In this document: positions 1 to 9,105 of the stretch, in pieces
How positions within the stretch are numbered: the first letter of the stretch is position 1
How the letters are laid out: every line of letters begins with the position of its first letter
From: Chitinispirillales bacterium
GTDB lineage: Bacteria > Fibrobacterota > Chitinivibrionia > Chitinivibrionales > Chitinispirillaceae
Direction of reading: 5' to 3'
Assembly: GCA_031281225.1 (NCBI GenBank)
Contig: JAITFQ010000118.1
Coordinates: forward strand, 1 to 50,662
DNA: 50,662 bases
Program-made: the position numbers and the translations under genes
Notes under the pieces: generated by a model
The model's input: only the letters and a program-made list of their open reading frames with translations
The model's database searches: none
What the model was told of the DNA's origin: nothing

Positions 1-77
1 AAGTAATATCACTATAGGGGACGGCGGCAAAGCCGCCCTCTATGCAATTAAAAACCATCTAAAAAAGGAGTAGCGAA

Positions 78-155
78 ATGCCTACGCCAGCTTACATGTG
101 GATGAAGGACAATTCCGGGCATGTAACAATACCCCGGAACTTGCTTGTTCAATAG
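78..155 (+). pseudogene. Hcp-like N-terminal remnant
   Basis: A 25-codon reading frame follows a good ribosome site (AAAAAAGGAG, 8 bases upstream of the ATG) and begins MPTPAYMWMKDNSG. This resembles the start of Hcp, the tube protein of type VI secretion (typically MPTPAYMW(L/I)..D..G, about 160 aa). It stops at TAG after 25 codons and no Hcp core follows in any frame. No other T6SS gene is present. I read it as the 5' stub of a deleted Hcp gene. Similarity over 14 residues is suggestive, not proof. A GGCGGC-AAA-GCCGCC hairpin lies at 23-37 just upstream and may end an earlier transcript. The rest of 156-366 shows only AT-rich leader sequence. Confidence 0.4.
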
Positions 156-366
156 GGCAAGAAAAAAATGCAAGCGCATGGTTCGCATCTATAATGACAA
201 ATCCAAAGTCTTAGTGTTATTTTTTTTTGAAAACTTTTATACATCCGCGTATACTCACAATAAAAAAATTTTCAGCGGTATTGACTTTTTCTTGCGCAGA
301 AACAATTTTCTATATTCTGTACAATTGAAGCATAATAAAACACCTTATTAACACGTAGGGGGAGAT

Positions 367-702
367 ATGGCTCTTGAAGTGACACTCAAATCTGAAAACG
401 GGGCGATTCTTGAACTCGCTGGCAAGGTGGTTGATGTTGATGTAAAAAAAGTTCAGAACAAATTGGACGATCTCTACAAAAACAAAAAACTCCCGCGCGT
501 TGTTATGGATGTCAGCGATGTAGAATTCATCGACAGCCACGGCCTCGGCGTGGTGGTGTACTTCCATACGCTTATGCAGAAGGAAAAGCGCAGCCTCACC
601 ATCCTTAACGTCAATCAGGACAAAAACGCTTATCTTAACAGGCTTTTTGAAGTGACTAATCTGGATAAGGTGCTGGACATTGTGGATACGCTCGACACTT
701 AA
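367..702 (+). CDS. STAS-domain anti-sigma factor antagonist
   Basis: This 111-aa single-domain protein belongs to the SpoIIAA/RsbV family. Such proteins bind a partner kinase/anti-sigma factor when unphosphorylated and release when a conserved serine is phosphorylated. The diagnostic motif is seen at residues 49-61 (VSDVEFIDSHGLG), with Ser57 as the likely phosphosite. Length matches the family (about 100-115 aa), and the ATG follows GGGGGAGAT. No RsbW-type kinase or PP2C phosphatase is adjacent, so its partner must lie elsewhere. A second STAS protein at 34732 has a different serine context (MCSGG). The gene stands alone and is followed 78 bases later by dapL. Confidence 0.88.
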   Translation: MALEVTLKSENGAILELAGKVVDVDVKKVQNKLDDLYKNKKLPRVVMDVSDVEFIDSHGLGVVVYFHTLMQKEKRSLTILNVNQDKNAYLNRLFEVTNLDKVLDIVDTLDT

Positions 703-780
703 CCCGGTCGCTCTATTCCGTTTAATATTTTGTTTTTTACAATAAAAACCTGCCGGTTACGGCTGAAGGCGGTTGACGCA

Positions 781-2001
781 ATGATTAAGCTCAACGAAAA
801 TTTTTTGAAACTTACGTCGTCCTATCTGTTTGCCGAGATCGCTAAGCGCGTCGCGGCGTTTCAGAAAGATAATCCCCAAAAAGAGATTATACGGCTCGGC
901 ATAGGCGACGTAACGCGCCCCCTGTCCAAAGCCTGCGTCGAGGCTTTCCGCAAGGCGGTTGACGAGATGGGCGAGCCGGGCGGCTTCCGCGGCTACGGCC
1001 CCGATCAGGGTTACGCTTTTTTGCGCGAACAGATCGCGAAAAATGATTTTCTGCCGCGCGGCGCGGAGGTGGGCGTTGATGAAATTTTTGTAAGCGACGG
1101 GGCGAAGTGCGATACCGCGAATATTCAGGAACTGTTCGCGCAGGATATAACGGTCGCCGTGCCCGACCCGGTCTATCCGGTTTATGTCGATACCAACGTG
1201 ATGGCCGGACGCACCGGAAGCGCGGCCGACGGCCGGTACGGCGGGCTTGTCTACCTTGAAGGGACGCCTGAAAACGGGTTTATCCCCGGGCCGCCGGATT
1301 GCCATGTCGATTTGATATACCTGTGCTTCCCGAACAATCCCACGGGGGCAGCCGCTACCAAAGATCAGCTCAAGGCATGGGTTGACTACGCCCGCTGGGA
1401 AAAGGCGCTCATACTGTTTGATGCCGCTTACGAGGCGTTTATCTCCGACCCCTCAATCCCACGTTCGATATACGAGATAGACGGCGCGCGCGAGGTCGCC
1501 GTCGAGTTTCGGAGTTTTTCCAAAACCGCCGGGTTCACCGGCACGCGCTGCGCGTTTACCGTTGTGCCGTCGTCGTGTATGGTATACGATTCCAACGGCA
1601 AGGCGCATTCGTTAAAAGACCTGTGGAACAGGCGCCACGCGACAAAGTTTAACGGCGTGTCCTACCCCGTGCAACGCGCCGCCGAGGCGGTCTATTTGGG
1701 CGACGGGCCGGCGCAGATACGCGAAACCGTTAATTACTACATGACAAACGCAAAGTTAATCAAGGAAAAAATGGCCGCGCTCGGCTACACCTGCACCGGC
1801 GGCGTCAACGCGCCGTACGTGTGGATAGAGTGCAAGTCCGATTCATGGAAATTTTTCGACACCCTGCTCCAAAACGCCGGCGTAGTATGCACGCCGGGCG
1901 CGGGTTTCGGCAAATGCGGCGAGGGATTTATAAGGATCAGCGCGTTCAATTCGCGGGAAAATGTGGAAAAGGCGCTTGAAAGGATTGGGGCGGTATGCTA
2001 A
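781..2001 (+). CDS. dapL: LL-diaminopimelate aminotransferase
   Basis: DapL converts tetrahydrodipicolinate plus glutamate directly to LL-2,6-diaminopimelate, a one-step route to lysine and peptidoglycan precursors. The 406-aa product begins [17 protein letters not shown] and carries [13 protein letters not shown], both typical of DapL. The PLP-binding lysine is Lys248 in [12 protein letters not shown]. The reading frame is open back to 730, but the family N-terminus aligns with the ATG at 781, so I use that start; its ribosome site is weak. It is a cytoplasmic fold-type I PLP enzyme. Neither neighbour is a lysine gene. Confidence 0.95.
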   Translation: MIKLNENFLKLTSSYLFAEIAKRVAAFQKDNPQKEIIRLGIGDVTRPLSKACVEAFRKAVDEMGEPGGFRGYGPDQGYAFLREQIAKNDFLPRGAEVGVDEIFVSDGAKCDTANIQELFAQDITVAVPDPVYPVYVDTNVMAGRTGSAADGRYGGLVYLEGTPENGFIPGPPDCHVDLIYLCFPNNPTGAAATKDQLKAWVDYARWEKALILFDAAYEAFISDPSIPRSIYEIDGAREVAVEFRSFSKTAGFTGTRCAFTVVPSSCMVYDSNGKAHSLKDLWNRRHATKFNGVSYPVQRAAEAVYLGDGPAQIRETVNYYMTNAKLIKEKMAALGYTCTGGVNAPYVWIECKSDSWKFFDTLLQNAGVVCTPGAGFGKCGEGFIRISAFNSRENVEKALERIGAVC

Positions 2002-2110
2002 ATGAAGTTGAATTTCTTTTGAAAATTGTTTGAGTGCAATAAATTATATTTCAATATCGTAATTTAGGGTATGACATTTTACAACTTAACATTTTATAGG
2101 GAGGTTTGCT

Positions 2111-2656
2111 ATGAGGGTGCGTAACAAGTTGGTATGCGCGGCGGTGGCGATTGCGTGTTTTAGCTGGGGGGCGAGCGCGGAATTGAGTCCTAATGCAATT
2201 GGGTTGCGTTTGGGGGGCGGGTCGCTTATGGGGGGTGAAATCAATTATCAAAAAGCTATGGGGGCGGCGAACAGGCTTGAACTGGGGGCGTCTTATAGTT
2301 CCAAATCGGAGAATTTTGCTCAGACTCCATTCACAGCTTCATATTCATACTCAACACATTATTTTGGCGCGTTCGGCGCCTATCACTGGCACTTTAATAT
2401 TACCGACGGGCTCAATTGGTATGTTGGCCCCGGGGCTGGTTTCGGTATGTGGTCTTGGAGTCACAATGCTTTGGGCTATAAGGTAAGCGACAGCGGTTTT
2501 TTCCTCAATATCGGCGGTCAAGTCGGTATTGAGTACAATTTTAACGTTTCGAATGTCCCCCTTGTCCTGTCACTCGACACGCGCCCGATGTTCGGCTTGC
2601 TGAATAGCTCCGGGTTTGGTTGGGATTTCGGGTTGGGTATAAGGTATACGTTTTAA
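2111..2656 (+). CDS. small outer-membrane beta-barrel protein
   Basis: The 181-aa product has a clear Sec signal peptide (MRVRNKLVCAAVAIACFSWGASA, cleavage near residue 23). Alternating polar/hydrophobic, glycine- and aromatic-rich strands follow (LGGGSLMGGEINY, FGAYHWHFN, YVGPGAGFGMW), ending in an aromatic-terminated strand, GLGIRYTF. This fits an 8-stranded OmpA/opacity-type barrel exported to the outer membrane. A strong ribosome site (TAGGGAGG) precedes the ATG. Function beyond 'outer-membrane protein' cannot be read from the sequence. It ends just before a terminator hairpin. Confidence 0.75.
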   Translation: MRVRNKLVCAAVAIACFSWGASAELSPNAIGLRLGGGSLMGGEINYQKAMGAANRLELGASYSSKSENFAQTPFTASYSYSTHYFGAFGAYHWHFNITDGLNWYVGPGAGFGMWSWSHNALGYKVSDSGFFLNIGGQVGIEYNFNVSNVPLVLSLDTRPMFGLLNSSGFGWDFGLGIRYTF

Positions 2657-2681
2657 GTTGTGAGCGGGTTATTTTATGACA

Positions 2682-2711
2682 GGGCGGCCAAAAACGGCCG
2701 CCCATGTACAC
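2682..2711. terminator. bidirectional terminator hairpin
   Basis: GGGCGGCC, a 6-base loop, then GGCCGCCC form a perfect 8-bp stem at 2682-2703. An A/T-rich tail follows to about 2717. It sits between the convergent outer-membrane protein gene and the histidine kinase gene and could serve both. Confidence 0.7.
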
Positions 2712-2718
2712 AAAAATT

Positions 2719-5409
2719 TTATTCCATCATTTTTTCCACAATCTCCAACGCCTGTTCATATTCGCAAATCAAAATTTTATTCGCGATCTCTTCTAACGCC
2801 GCGTCTGTTTTATCGCCCCACGATTCGCCTTGCAGGTCCGAGAGTATATTGTCCGCCAGTTCCACGTCGAGATTGACCAGCGCGTCTTTAAGTTTAGTGA
2901 CACGCTCCTTTATCAGCAGGTCGGAATTGATTTTCATTTTGCTTTTGTTGTTTGCCGATACTACATAGCCGATATTGGTGAGCAGCGTTTTGAATTCGTC
3001 GAGGAAGACGTCGTTGTTGGCCCTTACATATTCAAGGTCTTCGTTTTGGGCCGCCAATTCCAGCGCTTTCGCGAGGCTCGACAGTTTGGCGGCTCCCACG
3101 CTTGCCGACGCCCCCTTTACCGCGTGCGCGGCGGCGGCGTACCGCTTCATGCTGCCCTGCCCGCAGCTCTCCGCAAGCAGCTCTATTTTTTCCGCGCCGT
3201 CCCTGTAATAGGCCGACAACACCCGCAGATAGTTCGCCTCGTTGCCGCCTGTCATGTAGAGGCCAGCCCTTACGTCAATCCCGTAAATTTCAAAACCCGG
3301 GGCGGCAGTTTCGCGGTCGGCGGGTACGCAGGGTTTTTGTTTGTTTGGGGGAAGCCATGTTTCCAGTATGGCGTTAAGCTGCGCCACCTCTATGGGCTTT
3401 GCCAGAAAATCATTAAAACCGTTTTGCAAAAACATCTCCCTGACGCCCGATACCGCGTTGGCGGTCAACGCAACTATTGGGACTTTTTGATAATAGCCGT
3501 TATTATCTTCGCCTTCAACACTTACAAGCTCGCGTATTTTAAGCGTTGCTTCCACGCCGTCCATCTCGGGCATCATGTGATCCATGAACACGATGTCGTA
3601 AATGTTGTGCCGCACGAGTTCAATGGCTTCCTTGCCGCTCCGGCAGACCTCTATCTGCATCCTGTACGGCAGCATTAGCCCCTCCGCCACGCGCAGGTTT
3701 GTTATCAGATCGTCTACGATGAGTATCTGCGCGGCCGGAGCTATGAAGTACACGCTGCCCAGCGGGTTTTCCGAATCCTCCTCCTCGGCGGTTCCGTTGA
3801 GGATATTGGCTATGACCGCCGCGTGCGCCGGCATTTCGAGCGTTTTGACATTTTTTGTGTTTATGACGCTTTCGCCGTATTCGGCAAGAAGTACGATGGT
3901 AGCGCTGACACCCCGGTTCTTGATAATTTTTTCGGTGCTCTCGAACAGAAACGACGACACGAATACGTGCGTATAGGTGTTTTTGCAGAGTTCCTCGTGA
4001 AACTTTGACTGGTTGGAAACAAGCGTGCAGTTGACGCCCAAACTGTTGGCGGAGCATATTACCGAGCTTGCGTAGGCGTCTCTCGTTTCGTAAACCAGAA
4101 CAAGTTTATTTTCGGCGTCGTCAACCAGCGCGAATTTTTCGTAAGTTTTGAATTTCTGGGGGATTTTGACGGTGAACGTGCTGCCCTCGCCGTACGTACT
4201 CTGAACGGATATACCGCCGCCCATCGCCTCGCACAGATTTTTTGTTATCACTAATCCCAAGCCCGTCCCCTCCACGCCCTTGTTGGCAACCCTGTCTAAC
4301 TGGACAAAATTTTCGAAGAGTTTGTCGTAGTCTTCGGGCTTTATGCCGAGGCCGGTGTCAGAAATATCAAAAATCAACGTTACGCTGCCGTCGCTCAAAT
4401 TTTCACCGCTCACTTGGAGCGATATAGCCCCCTGTTCGCAATACTTGAAAGCGTTGCTAAGCAGGTTCAAGAGTATCTGCCTGATCCGCAGTTCGTCGCC
4501 TATCAGCCGGTTTGGGATATCGCAGCCTACGTTTGTTGTGAAAGATATCTGCTTGTCGAGAACGCGCATACGGATGGTGCTTACCACGTTATTGATGAGC
4601 GACGAGAGGAGATATTCGGTTTCGGTTATTTCGAGCTTGTCCGATTCGATTTTCGAAAAATCTAAAATGTCGTTTATTATCGACATCAAACCGCCGCTTG
4701 CTTGCTTGATGCTCATCGCGTGCTCGCGCACCAACCCGGTGATATGTTCGCGCAGTATGAGTTCCGCCATCCCCGCTATCGCGTTCATCGGCGTGCGTAT
4801 TTCGTGGCTTATTTTGGCGAGAAAGTTTGTTTTTGCTCTATTTGAGCTCTCGGCCGCCAGCACCATCTCGTGCAGGTCGGTCTCGTCCTGCATGATAATC
4901 ATCGTCCCCGTGACCTGCTCCGCCGCGTCCCTGAACGGGATGATGTTTATCCGGTAACAGTACTGCCTGCCCAGTATCGTGGTCGTCTGCTTGCCGCCGT
5001 ACCGCTTGGGTTCGCCGGTGTCAACGACCTCCTGCAAGTCGTCAACGAGCGTCTGCACCCACGCTTCCGGCATTATCGGGGAGAAGATGGCGGAAAAATC
5101 TTTTCCCGTCAGCGCGTCGGTGTCTATCCCTATTTCGCGCATGTTCCTTTTCGTGCCCAAAACGAACATTTTTTGTACGTCGAGCACTAAAATTATATCC
5201 GGCGTATTGGTAAATATCAGCCGCAAATAAATATCCTGCTCGTTTTTCTGTTTTTTTATCGATTCGTAGATACTCTTTTGAAATACAGCGTACTGCTCGT
5301 AGGAGGAGACTAAATAGTCGGTTTCCTTGAGTTTTCGGTTCAACGCCCTGTTTTCCTTTTTCAGGGCGTTAATCTCTTCTTGCAGGGCGTCTGCGTTTTC
5401 TGCGGGCAT
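2719..5409 (-). CDS. hybrid sensor histidine kinase (PAS-HisKA-HATPase-REC-Hpt)
   Basis: This 896-aa protein has no obvious membrane segment and appears soluble. Domains in order are an N-terminal coiled coil (about 1-60), a PAS domain (about 60-180), and HisKA with the phospho-acceptor His202 in KISHEIRTPMNAI. An HATPase domain follows (DTGLGI ... GTGLGL ... GGGISV), then a degenerate receiver-like segment. A true receiver comes next (ILIVDD ... FMDHMMPEMDG), then an Hpt domain (AHAVKGASASVGA). It can therefore run a complete His-Asp-His relay. It is the last gene of a minus-strand operon, 14 bases after the FIST gene, so the FIST protein may feed it. No dedicated downstream regulator is adjacent except the HD-GYP response regulator two genes upstream. 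Confidence 0.92.
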   Translation of the reverse strand: MPAENADALQEEINALKKENRALNRKLKETDYLVSSYEQYAVFQKSIYESIKKQKNEQDIYLRLIFTNTPDIILVLDVQKMFVLGTKRNMREIGIDTDALTGKDFSAIFSPIMPEAWVQTLVDDLQEVVDTGEPKRYGGKQTTTILGRQYCYRINIIPFRDAAEQVTGTMIIMQDETDLHEMVLAAESSNRAKTNFLAKISHEIRTPMNAIAGMAELILREHITGLVREHAMSIKQASGGLMSIINDILDFSKIESDKLEITETEYLLSSLINNVVSTIRMRVLDKQISFTTNVGCDIPNRLIGDELRIRQILLNLLSNAFKYCEQGAISLQVSGENLSDGSVTLIFDISDTGLGIKPEDYDKLFENFVQLDRVANKGVEGTGLGLVITKNLCEAMGGGISVQSTYGEGSTFTVKIPQKFKTYEKFALVDDAENKLVLVYETRDAYASSVICSANSLGVNCTLVSNQSKFHEELCKNTYTHVFVSSFLFESTEKIIKNRGVSATIVLLAEYGESVINTKNVKTLEMPAHAAVIANILNGTAEEEDSENPLGSVYFIAPAAQILIVDDLITNLRVAEGLMLPYRMQIEVCRSGKEAIELVRHNIYDIVFMDHMMPEMDGVEATLKIRELVSVEGEDNNGYYQKVPIVALTANAVSGVREMFLQNGFNDFLAKPIEVAQLNAILETWLPPNKQKPCVPADRETAAPGFEIYGIDVRAGLYMTGGNEANYLRVLSAYYRDGAEKIELLAESCGQGSMKRYAAAAHAVKGASASVGAAKLSSLAKALELAAQNEDLEYVRANNDVFLDEFKTLLTNIGYVVSANNKSKMKINSDLLIKERVTKLKDALVNLDVELADNILSDLQGESWGDKTDAALEEIANKILICEYEQALEIVEKMME

Positions 5410-5423
5410 ATATGCGTCCTTAC

Positions 5424-6620
5424 CTAGAACACACAGGCGACCAGCGTCTGGTTGTGTTCCTGATTACTTGCTTTTACACCGCTTACGGCGGTAGGGCAAA
5501 TCTCACCGTTCGCGTAGTCGGCAGTGTAGTTAAAGCCGCCGCCTAAGGCGTCGCGTATCAGTTCGAGCTCCCTCATCGGCTCGCTCAGGAGGCCGTAGCG
5601 TCTGCCAATGCACGAATGCAGGATAACCGTTCCGCCGCTATGGTTTTCCTTAATGGCGTCCATAAGATTTTTCGCCGTTTCGAGTACGACATCTTTTGTG
5701 TTGAACGCTATGGACAGTACCGCGCCGGTGACGAGCCGCCCGCCGCACATGACGCCGTCGTCTTCAACGCCGGCCGGGATACGCGAAATGTCCGCGCTGA
5801 CGCCGTTTTCGTCTTTGATGTGCAGGACAAATATGCTCGACAGCAAGCCCTTGTCGCGGTCTTGCGGGTCGGTGCCTAGAAATCCGATGTTTTTGAAAAA
5901 CTCCGTAGCGCTTACGCTGTTTATTTCAAGTATTTTATTGCCGTCGATCTTGGTAATGACCCCGACGCGCGGCATAATAATGGACTCTTCCGTAAGCGAG
6001 TTTATGTAGAATTTTGGGTTTATCCCGCCGCTGACGAGCGCTATCGCGAACCTGTCGTCGTAGCTCTCCCCGTTGTAGAAAGTCCGCGCGTCGATCAGCC
6101 GCGTCGACGCGCTCAAGTCGTCGTTTGCGACCGAACCGAATACCGGCAGTTTCGCGTCTATCCCCGTTATCGCTTCAAGATAGTCGCCCTGACGGGGGAA
6201 AGTACCGAAGAACGGCGCGTACAGGAGCGCGAGTTTCGGCTCGCCGGAAAGTTTGCCGCGCGTTTCCTCATAGCATTCGCGCGTGATTTCAAGCGCGCCG
6301 CCGCTGCCGTCCTTTGGAATAGTGGCGCTCAACCCGCATGAAAATGAGCAGTCGTCGCTTGTCAAAATCAGTACCGAAAGCATATAGGTCTCGGCGATTC
6401 CGTCTGCGTAGTGCGAAATCGATGTCGCGCCGATTGTGGGGAAAGGCAGCGCTTTCGCCACCTCGGAGTACACGCCCGAAGTGACAAATTCCGGGTGGGC
6501 GGTGATGATACCGATAGAGTTTTTGAGCAATGCGGCAGACGCGGTTTTTTCAGCCACCTGCCTCACCGCCTCCTCGGCGTCGTCAACCTCCGTGGTTGTC
6601 ACAGTATAAGATTTAATCAT
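5424..6620 (-). CDS. FIST-domain sensory protein
   Basis: The 398-aa product matches the FIST N + FIST C architecture: an early IGIITAHPEF segment, LPFPTIGATSISHYADG, and the C-terminal ..ILHSCIGRRYGL..EPMRELE. FIST proteins are soluble sensory modules, thought to bind small ligands such as amino acids, and partner with kinases and cyclic-nucleotide enzymes. The start is fixed by a strong ribosome site (AAAAAGGAGG) and overlaps the end of the HD-GYP gene by 8 bases. The histidine kinase follows after 14 bases. That order suggests ligand sensing -> kinase -> HD-GYP output. Ligand identity is unknown. Confidence 0.88.
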   Translation of the reverse strand: MIKSYTVTTTEVDDAEEAVRQVAEKTASAALLKNSIGIITAHPEFVTSGVYSEVAKALPFPTIGATSISHYADGIAETYMLSVLILTSDDCSFSCGLSATIPKDGSGGALEITRECYEETRGKLSGEPKLALLYAPFFGTFPRQGDYLEAITGIDAKLPVFGSVANDDLSASTRLIDARTFYNGESYDDRFAIALVSGGINPKFYINSLTEESIIMPRVGVITKIDGNKILEINSVSATEFFKNIGFLGTDPQDRDKGLLSSIFVLHIKDENGVSADISRIPAGVEDDGVMCGGRLVTGAVLSIAFNTKDVVLETAKNLMDAIKENHSGGTVILHSCIGRRYGLLSEPMRELELIRDALGGGFNYTADYANGEICPTAVSGVKASNQEHNQTLVACVF

Positions 6621-7755
6621 GGGATACCTCCTTTTTACCTCCGGCCTCGGCCGGACGGCAGGCGTTTTGTTCTCCCCCGCCTAAATTCACAGCGACTTCC
6701 CTGAAATCCTGCTCATGCTTTAAAAACACTTCAACGAGATAGGGGTCAAAATGCGACCCGCTTCCATCCCGTATTATACTGACCGCCTCTTCGTGCGGAA
6801 ACGGCTGCTTGTACGGGCGCTCGGAAATCAGCGCGTCGTAAACGTCGGCAATGGCCATAAGCCGCCCTTGAAGCGGGATTTCCTCCCCCTTAAGCCCGTG
6901 CGGATACCCGCTGCCGTCCCATTTTTCATGGTGGGTGCTCGCGAATATCTTGGCGTATTCCAAAAACGTGGCCTCCGTAGTATTTTCCTGTATCCTCTCA
7001 ATGACCTTTATGCCAAACAGCGTATGCGTCTTCATCTCGTTGAACTCCTCCTCCGTCAGTTTCGCCGGTTTTTGGAGGATGCAGTCCTTGATGGCGATTT
7101 TCCCCACGTCGTGCAGTTGCGACGACTGCAAAAGGAACTCGATGTTCCAGCCCGATACCTGTTCCTTGTATATGCCTTCGGTCAGAAGCGCGTCTATGAG
7201 TATGCGCAGATAGTTTTGCGTCCGCTCAATATGGCCGCCCGTAGTGTCGTCCCGGCATTCAACAAGCTCCGCTACGGTTTTTAATATGGCGTTTTGCAGG
7301 TCGAGCACCGTTTTTGTTTTTTCGTCGACCATGAATTGCAGGTTATCATTGTAATTTTCAAGTTCCTTTTTCTGCTCCTCGACAAGCATGTGCACTTCAA
7401 TGCGTTTGAGCAATAGCGGCGGCGAAAACGGTTTTGAGATATAGTCTATGGCCCCAAGCGACAACCCTTCAAGCTCGCTCCCGCTGTCGCTGCGCGCCGT
7501 CAGGAAGATTACCGGTATGTGCGCCGTTTCAATATTCGCCTTTAACTCTCTTATAATCTCGTACCCGTTCATGTCCGGCATTTCGATATCGAGCAATATC
7601 ATGTCCGGCGTGGTTTTGTTGAGCATTTCAAAGAGCTTTTTGCCCGACGGGATGGTGAATACCTTGTACCTCCCCAAAAGCGCGCTTTTGCCAACGGTCA
7701 GGTTGGTGAGGTTATCGTCGACCATAAAGATGGTTTTACGTTTTGCGTCGTCCAT
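6613..7755 (-). CDS. response regulator with HD-GYP phosphodiesterase domain
   Basis: This 380-aa protein pairs an N-terminal receiver (phospho-acceptor Asp56 in LLDIEMPDMNG; K108 in SKPF) with a short coiled coil and a C-terminal HD-GYP domain. HD residues are His215-Asp216 (LHDVGK), the later HH is in STHHEKWDG, and GSGYP is at 281-285 followed by IADVYDAL. All motifs for cyclic-di-GMP hydrolysis are intact. It heads the operon HD-GYP -> FIST -> hybrid kinase. Cyclic-di-GMP turnover often controls motility, and a flagellin and CsrA/FliW lie in the same window, though no direct link is visible. Confidence 0.94.
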   Translation of the reverse strand: MDDAKRKTIFMVDDNLTNLTVGKSALLGRYKVFTIPSGKKLFEMLNKTTPDMILLDIEMPDMNGYEIIRELKANIETAHIPVIFLTARSDSGSELEGLSLGAIDYISKPFSPPLLLKRIEVHMLVEEQKKELENYNDNLQFMVDEKTKTVLDLQNAILKTVAELVECRDDTTGGHIERTQNYLRILIDALLTEGIYKEQVSGWNIEFLLQSSQLHDVGKIAIKDCILQKPAKLTEEEFNEMKTHTLFGIKVIERIQENTTEATFLEYAKIFASTHHEKWDGSGYPHGLKGEEIPLQGRLMAIADVYDALISERPYKQPFPHEEAVSIIRDGSGSHFDPYLVEVFLKHEQDFREVAVNLGGGEQNACRPAEAGGKKEVSHD

Positions 7756-7800
7756 ATTATACCCCTACATGGCGTATGACCGTATATCCTCAACCCCAGC

Positions 7801-7830
7801 GGGAGCGGTATCACAAAAAAGATACCTCCC
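7801..7830 (-). promoter_or_regulatory. hairpin in the leader of the HD-GYP operon
   Basis: On the minus strand a likely -10 (TATATTATA, near 7846-7855) is followed by a G-rich leader of about 85 bases. It contains a hairpin with a 6-bp stem (GGTATC/GATACC at 7807-7812 and 7821-7826) extended by GGGA/TCCC. There is no T tail, so it is not a simple terminator. Several GGA triplets occur in the leader. Confidence 0.4.
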
Positions 7831-7950
7831 CCTCCCCATTTTATAGTATAATATAGGCGTAACCGAAAAAACAATATTTTTTAATTGTGAGTATGCGGCG
7901 CGCTTACGCACACTCGGATGCTGAAATTTCCAAATGCGTGAAATATATTG

Positions 7951-9048
7951 CTACACGTTAAACTTGAAAAACATGATGTCCCCGTCCTTCACCAAGTATT
8001 CCCGCCCTTCGGAACGTATCTTTCCGGCGGCGCGTATTGCGGTTTCAGATTTGTAAGTTTCCAAATCGGTGAGTGTATAGACGTCGGCCTTGATGAACCC
8101 TTTTTCGAAATCGCTGTGGATTACGCCGGCTGCTTGCGGCGCTGTTGATTTGGCGGGTATTGTCCATGCTCTGTTCTCTTTTTCCCCGGCGGTGAAAAAT
8201 GTTTCCAACCCCAGGAGTTTATAAATCCCGCGTGCTAATGTGTTCAGGCCGGGTTCGGGCAATCCCAGGCTGTCGAGAAATTCGGCGCGTTGGTCGACCG
8301 GCAGTTCGGAAATCTCCGCCTCCACCTTGCCGCATATCTTCACATAAGACGCGCCCTCGCCCGCGGCGAGTTCGGCGACTGTTTTTACGTAGCTATTATC
8401 CTCAACTAGATCGTCCTCGCTAACGTTGGTAACGTACAGGACGGGTTTGGACGTCAAGAGGTGCATATCGGTAATCAATTCAAGTTCTTCCGCGTCGAGC
8501 GCTTTGCGCGCGGGGACCCCTTCGGCGAGTTTTGCGTGGACTTTTTCGTATATCTCAAGCTTGGCTTTCGCGGCTTTATCGCCGATTTTGGCGGCTTTGG
8601 ATATGCGGGCAATCCCTTTTTCGGATGTTTCGAAATCCTTGTAGACGAGTTCGGTGTCAATAGTGGATATATCCCGCAGCGGGTCGACCGAGCCGTCGAC
8701 GTGTACGACATTGCCGTCGTCAAAGCAGCGCACGACGTGTACGACCGCGTCTACGCTTTTTATGTGGCCCAAAAATTGGTTCCCAAGCCCCTCCCCCTTG
8801 CTCGCTCCGCGTACCAGCCCGGCGATGTCAATCAATTCCAAATAGGCGGGGATGACCTTTTCGGTTGCGATGAGCGCCGTGACGCGTGCGAGGCGTTCGT
8901 CGGGTACGGGGACGATGCCGTGGTTCGGGTCGATGGTGCAGAACGGGTAGTTCGCCGCTTCCGCTTTACCCGAGCCGAGGCACAGGGCGTTGAATATTGT
9001 CGATTTGCCCACGTTGGGCAGGCCTATAATTCCGGCGGTTAGTCCCAT
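7951..9048 (-). CDS. ychF: ribosome-binding ATPase YchF (Obg-like)
   Basis: The 365-aa protein starts [17 protein letters not shown], with the P-loop at residues 8-16. It continues with the YchF-typical [10 protein letters not shown] and VPDERL and a [20 protein letters not shown] switch II region. A C-terminal TGS domain is present, with ...[17 protein letters not shown]. YchF is a universally conserved TRAFAC-class protein that prefers ATP over GTP and associates with ribosomes in the cytoplasm. Length is normal for the family. It lies 57 bases after the amidohydrolase on the same strand and may be read from the fliW-csrA transcript or its own promoter. Confidence 0.96.
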   Translation of the reverse strand: MGLTAGIIGLPNVGKSTIFNALCLGSGKAEAANYPFCTIDPNHGIVPVPDERLARVTALIATEKVIPAYLELIDIAGLVRGASKGEGLGNQFLGHIKSVDAVVHVVRCFDDGNVVHVDGSVDPLRDISTIDTELVYKDFETSEKGIARISKAAKIGDKAAKAKLEIYEKVHAKLAEGVPARKALDAEELELITDMHLLTSKPVLYVTNVSEDDLVEDNSYVKTVAELAAGEGASYVKICGKVEAEISELPVDQRAEFLDSLGLPEPGLNTLARGIYKLLGLETFFTAGEKENRAWTIPAKSTAPQAAGVIHSDFEKGFIKADVYTLTDLETYKSETAIRAAGKIRSEGREYLVKDGDIMFFKFNV

Positions 9049-9105
9049 ATTAAAATTTTTCCCTTAATACATTAATAGATATAGTGTAATAGTTGACAGG
9101 CATAA

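Noticed and set aside
757-1305. 182-codon open frame antisense to dapL
   Set aside because: Mirror of a strongly coding gene; Arg/Ala/Val-rich composition typical of shadow frames, no ribosome site.
2830-3678. 282-codon open frame antisense to the hybrid kinase
   Set aside because: The minus strand encodes complete Hpt and receiver domains; the antisense frame has no known motif.
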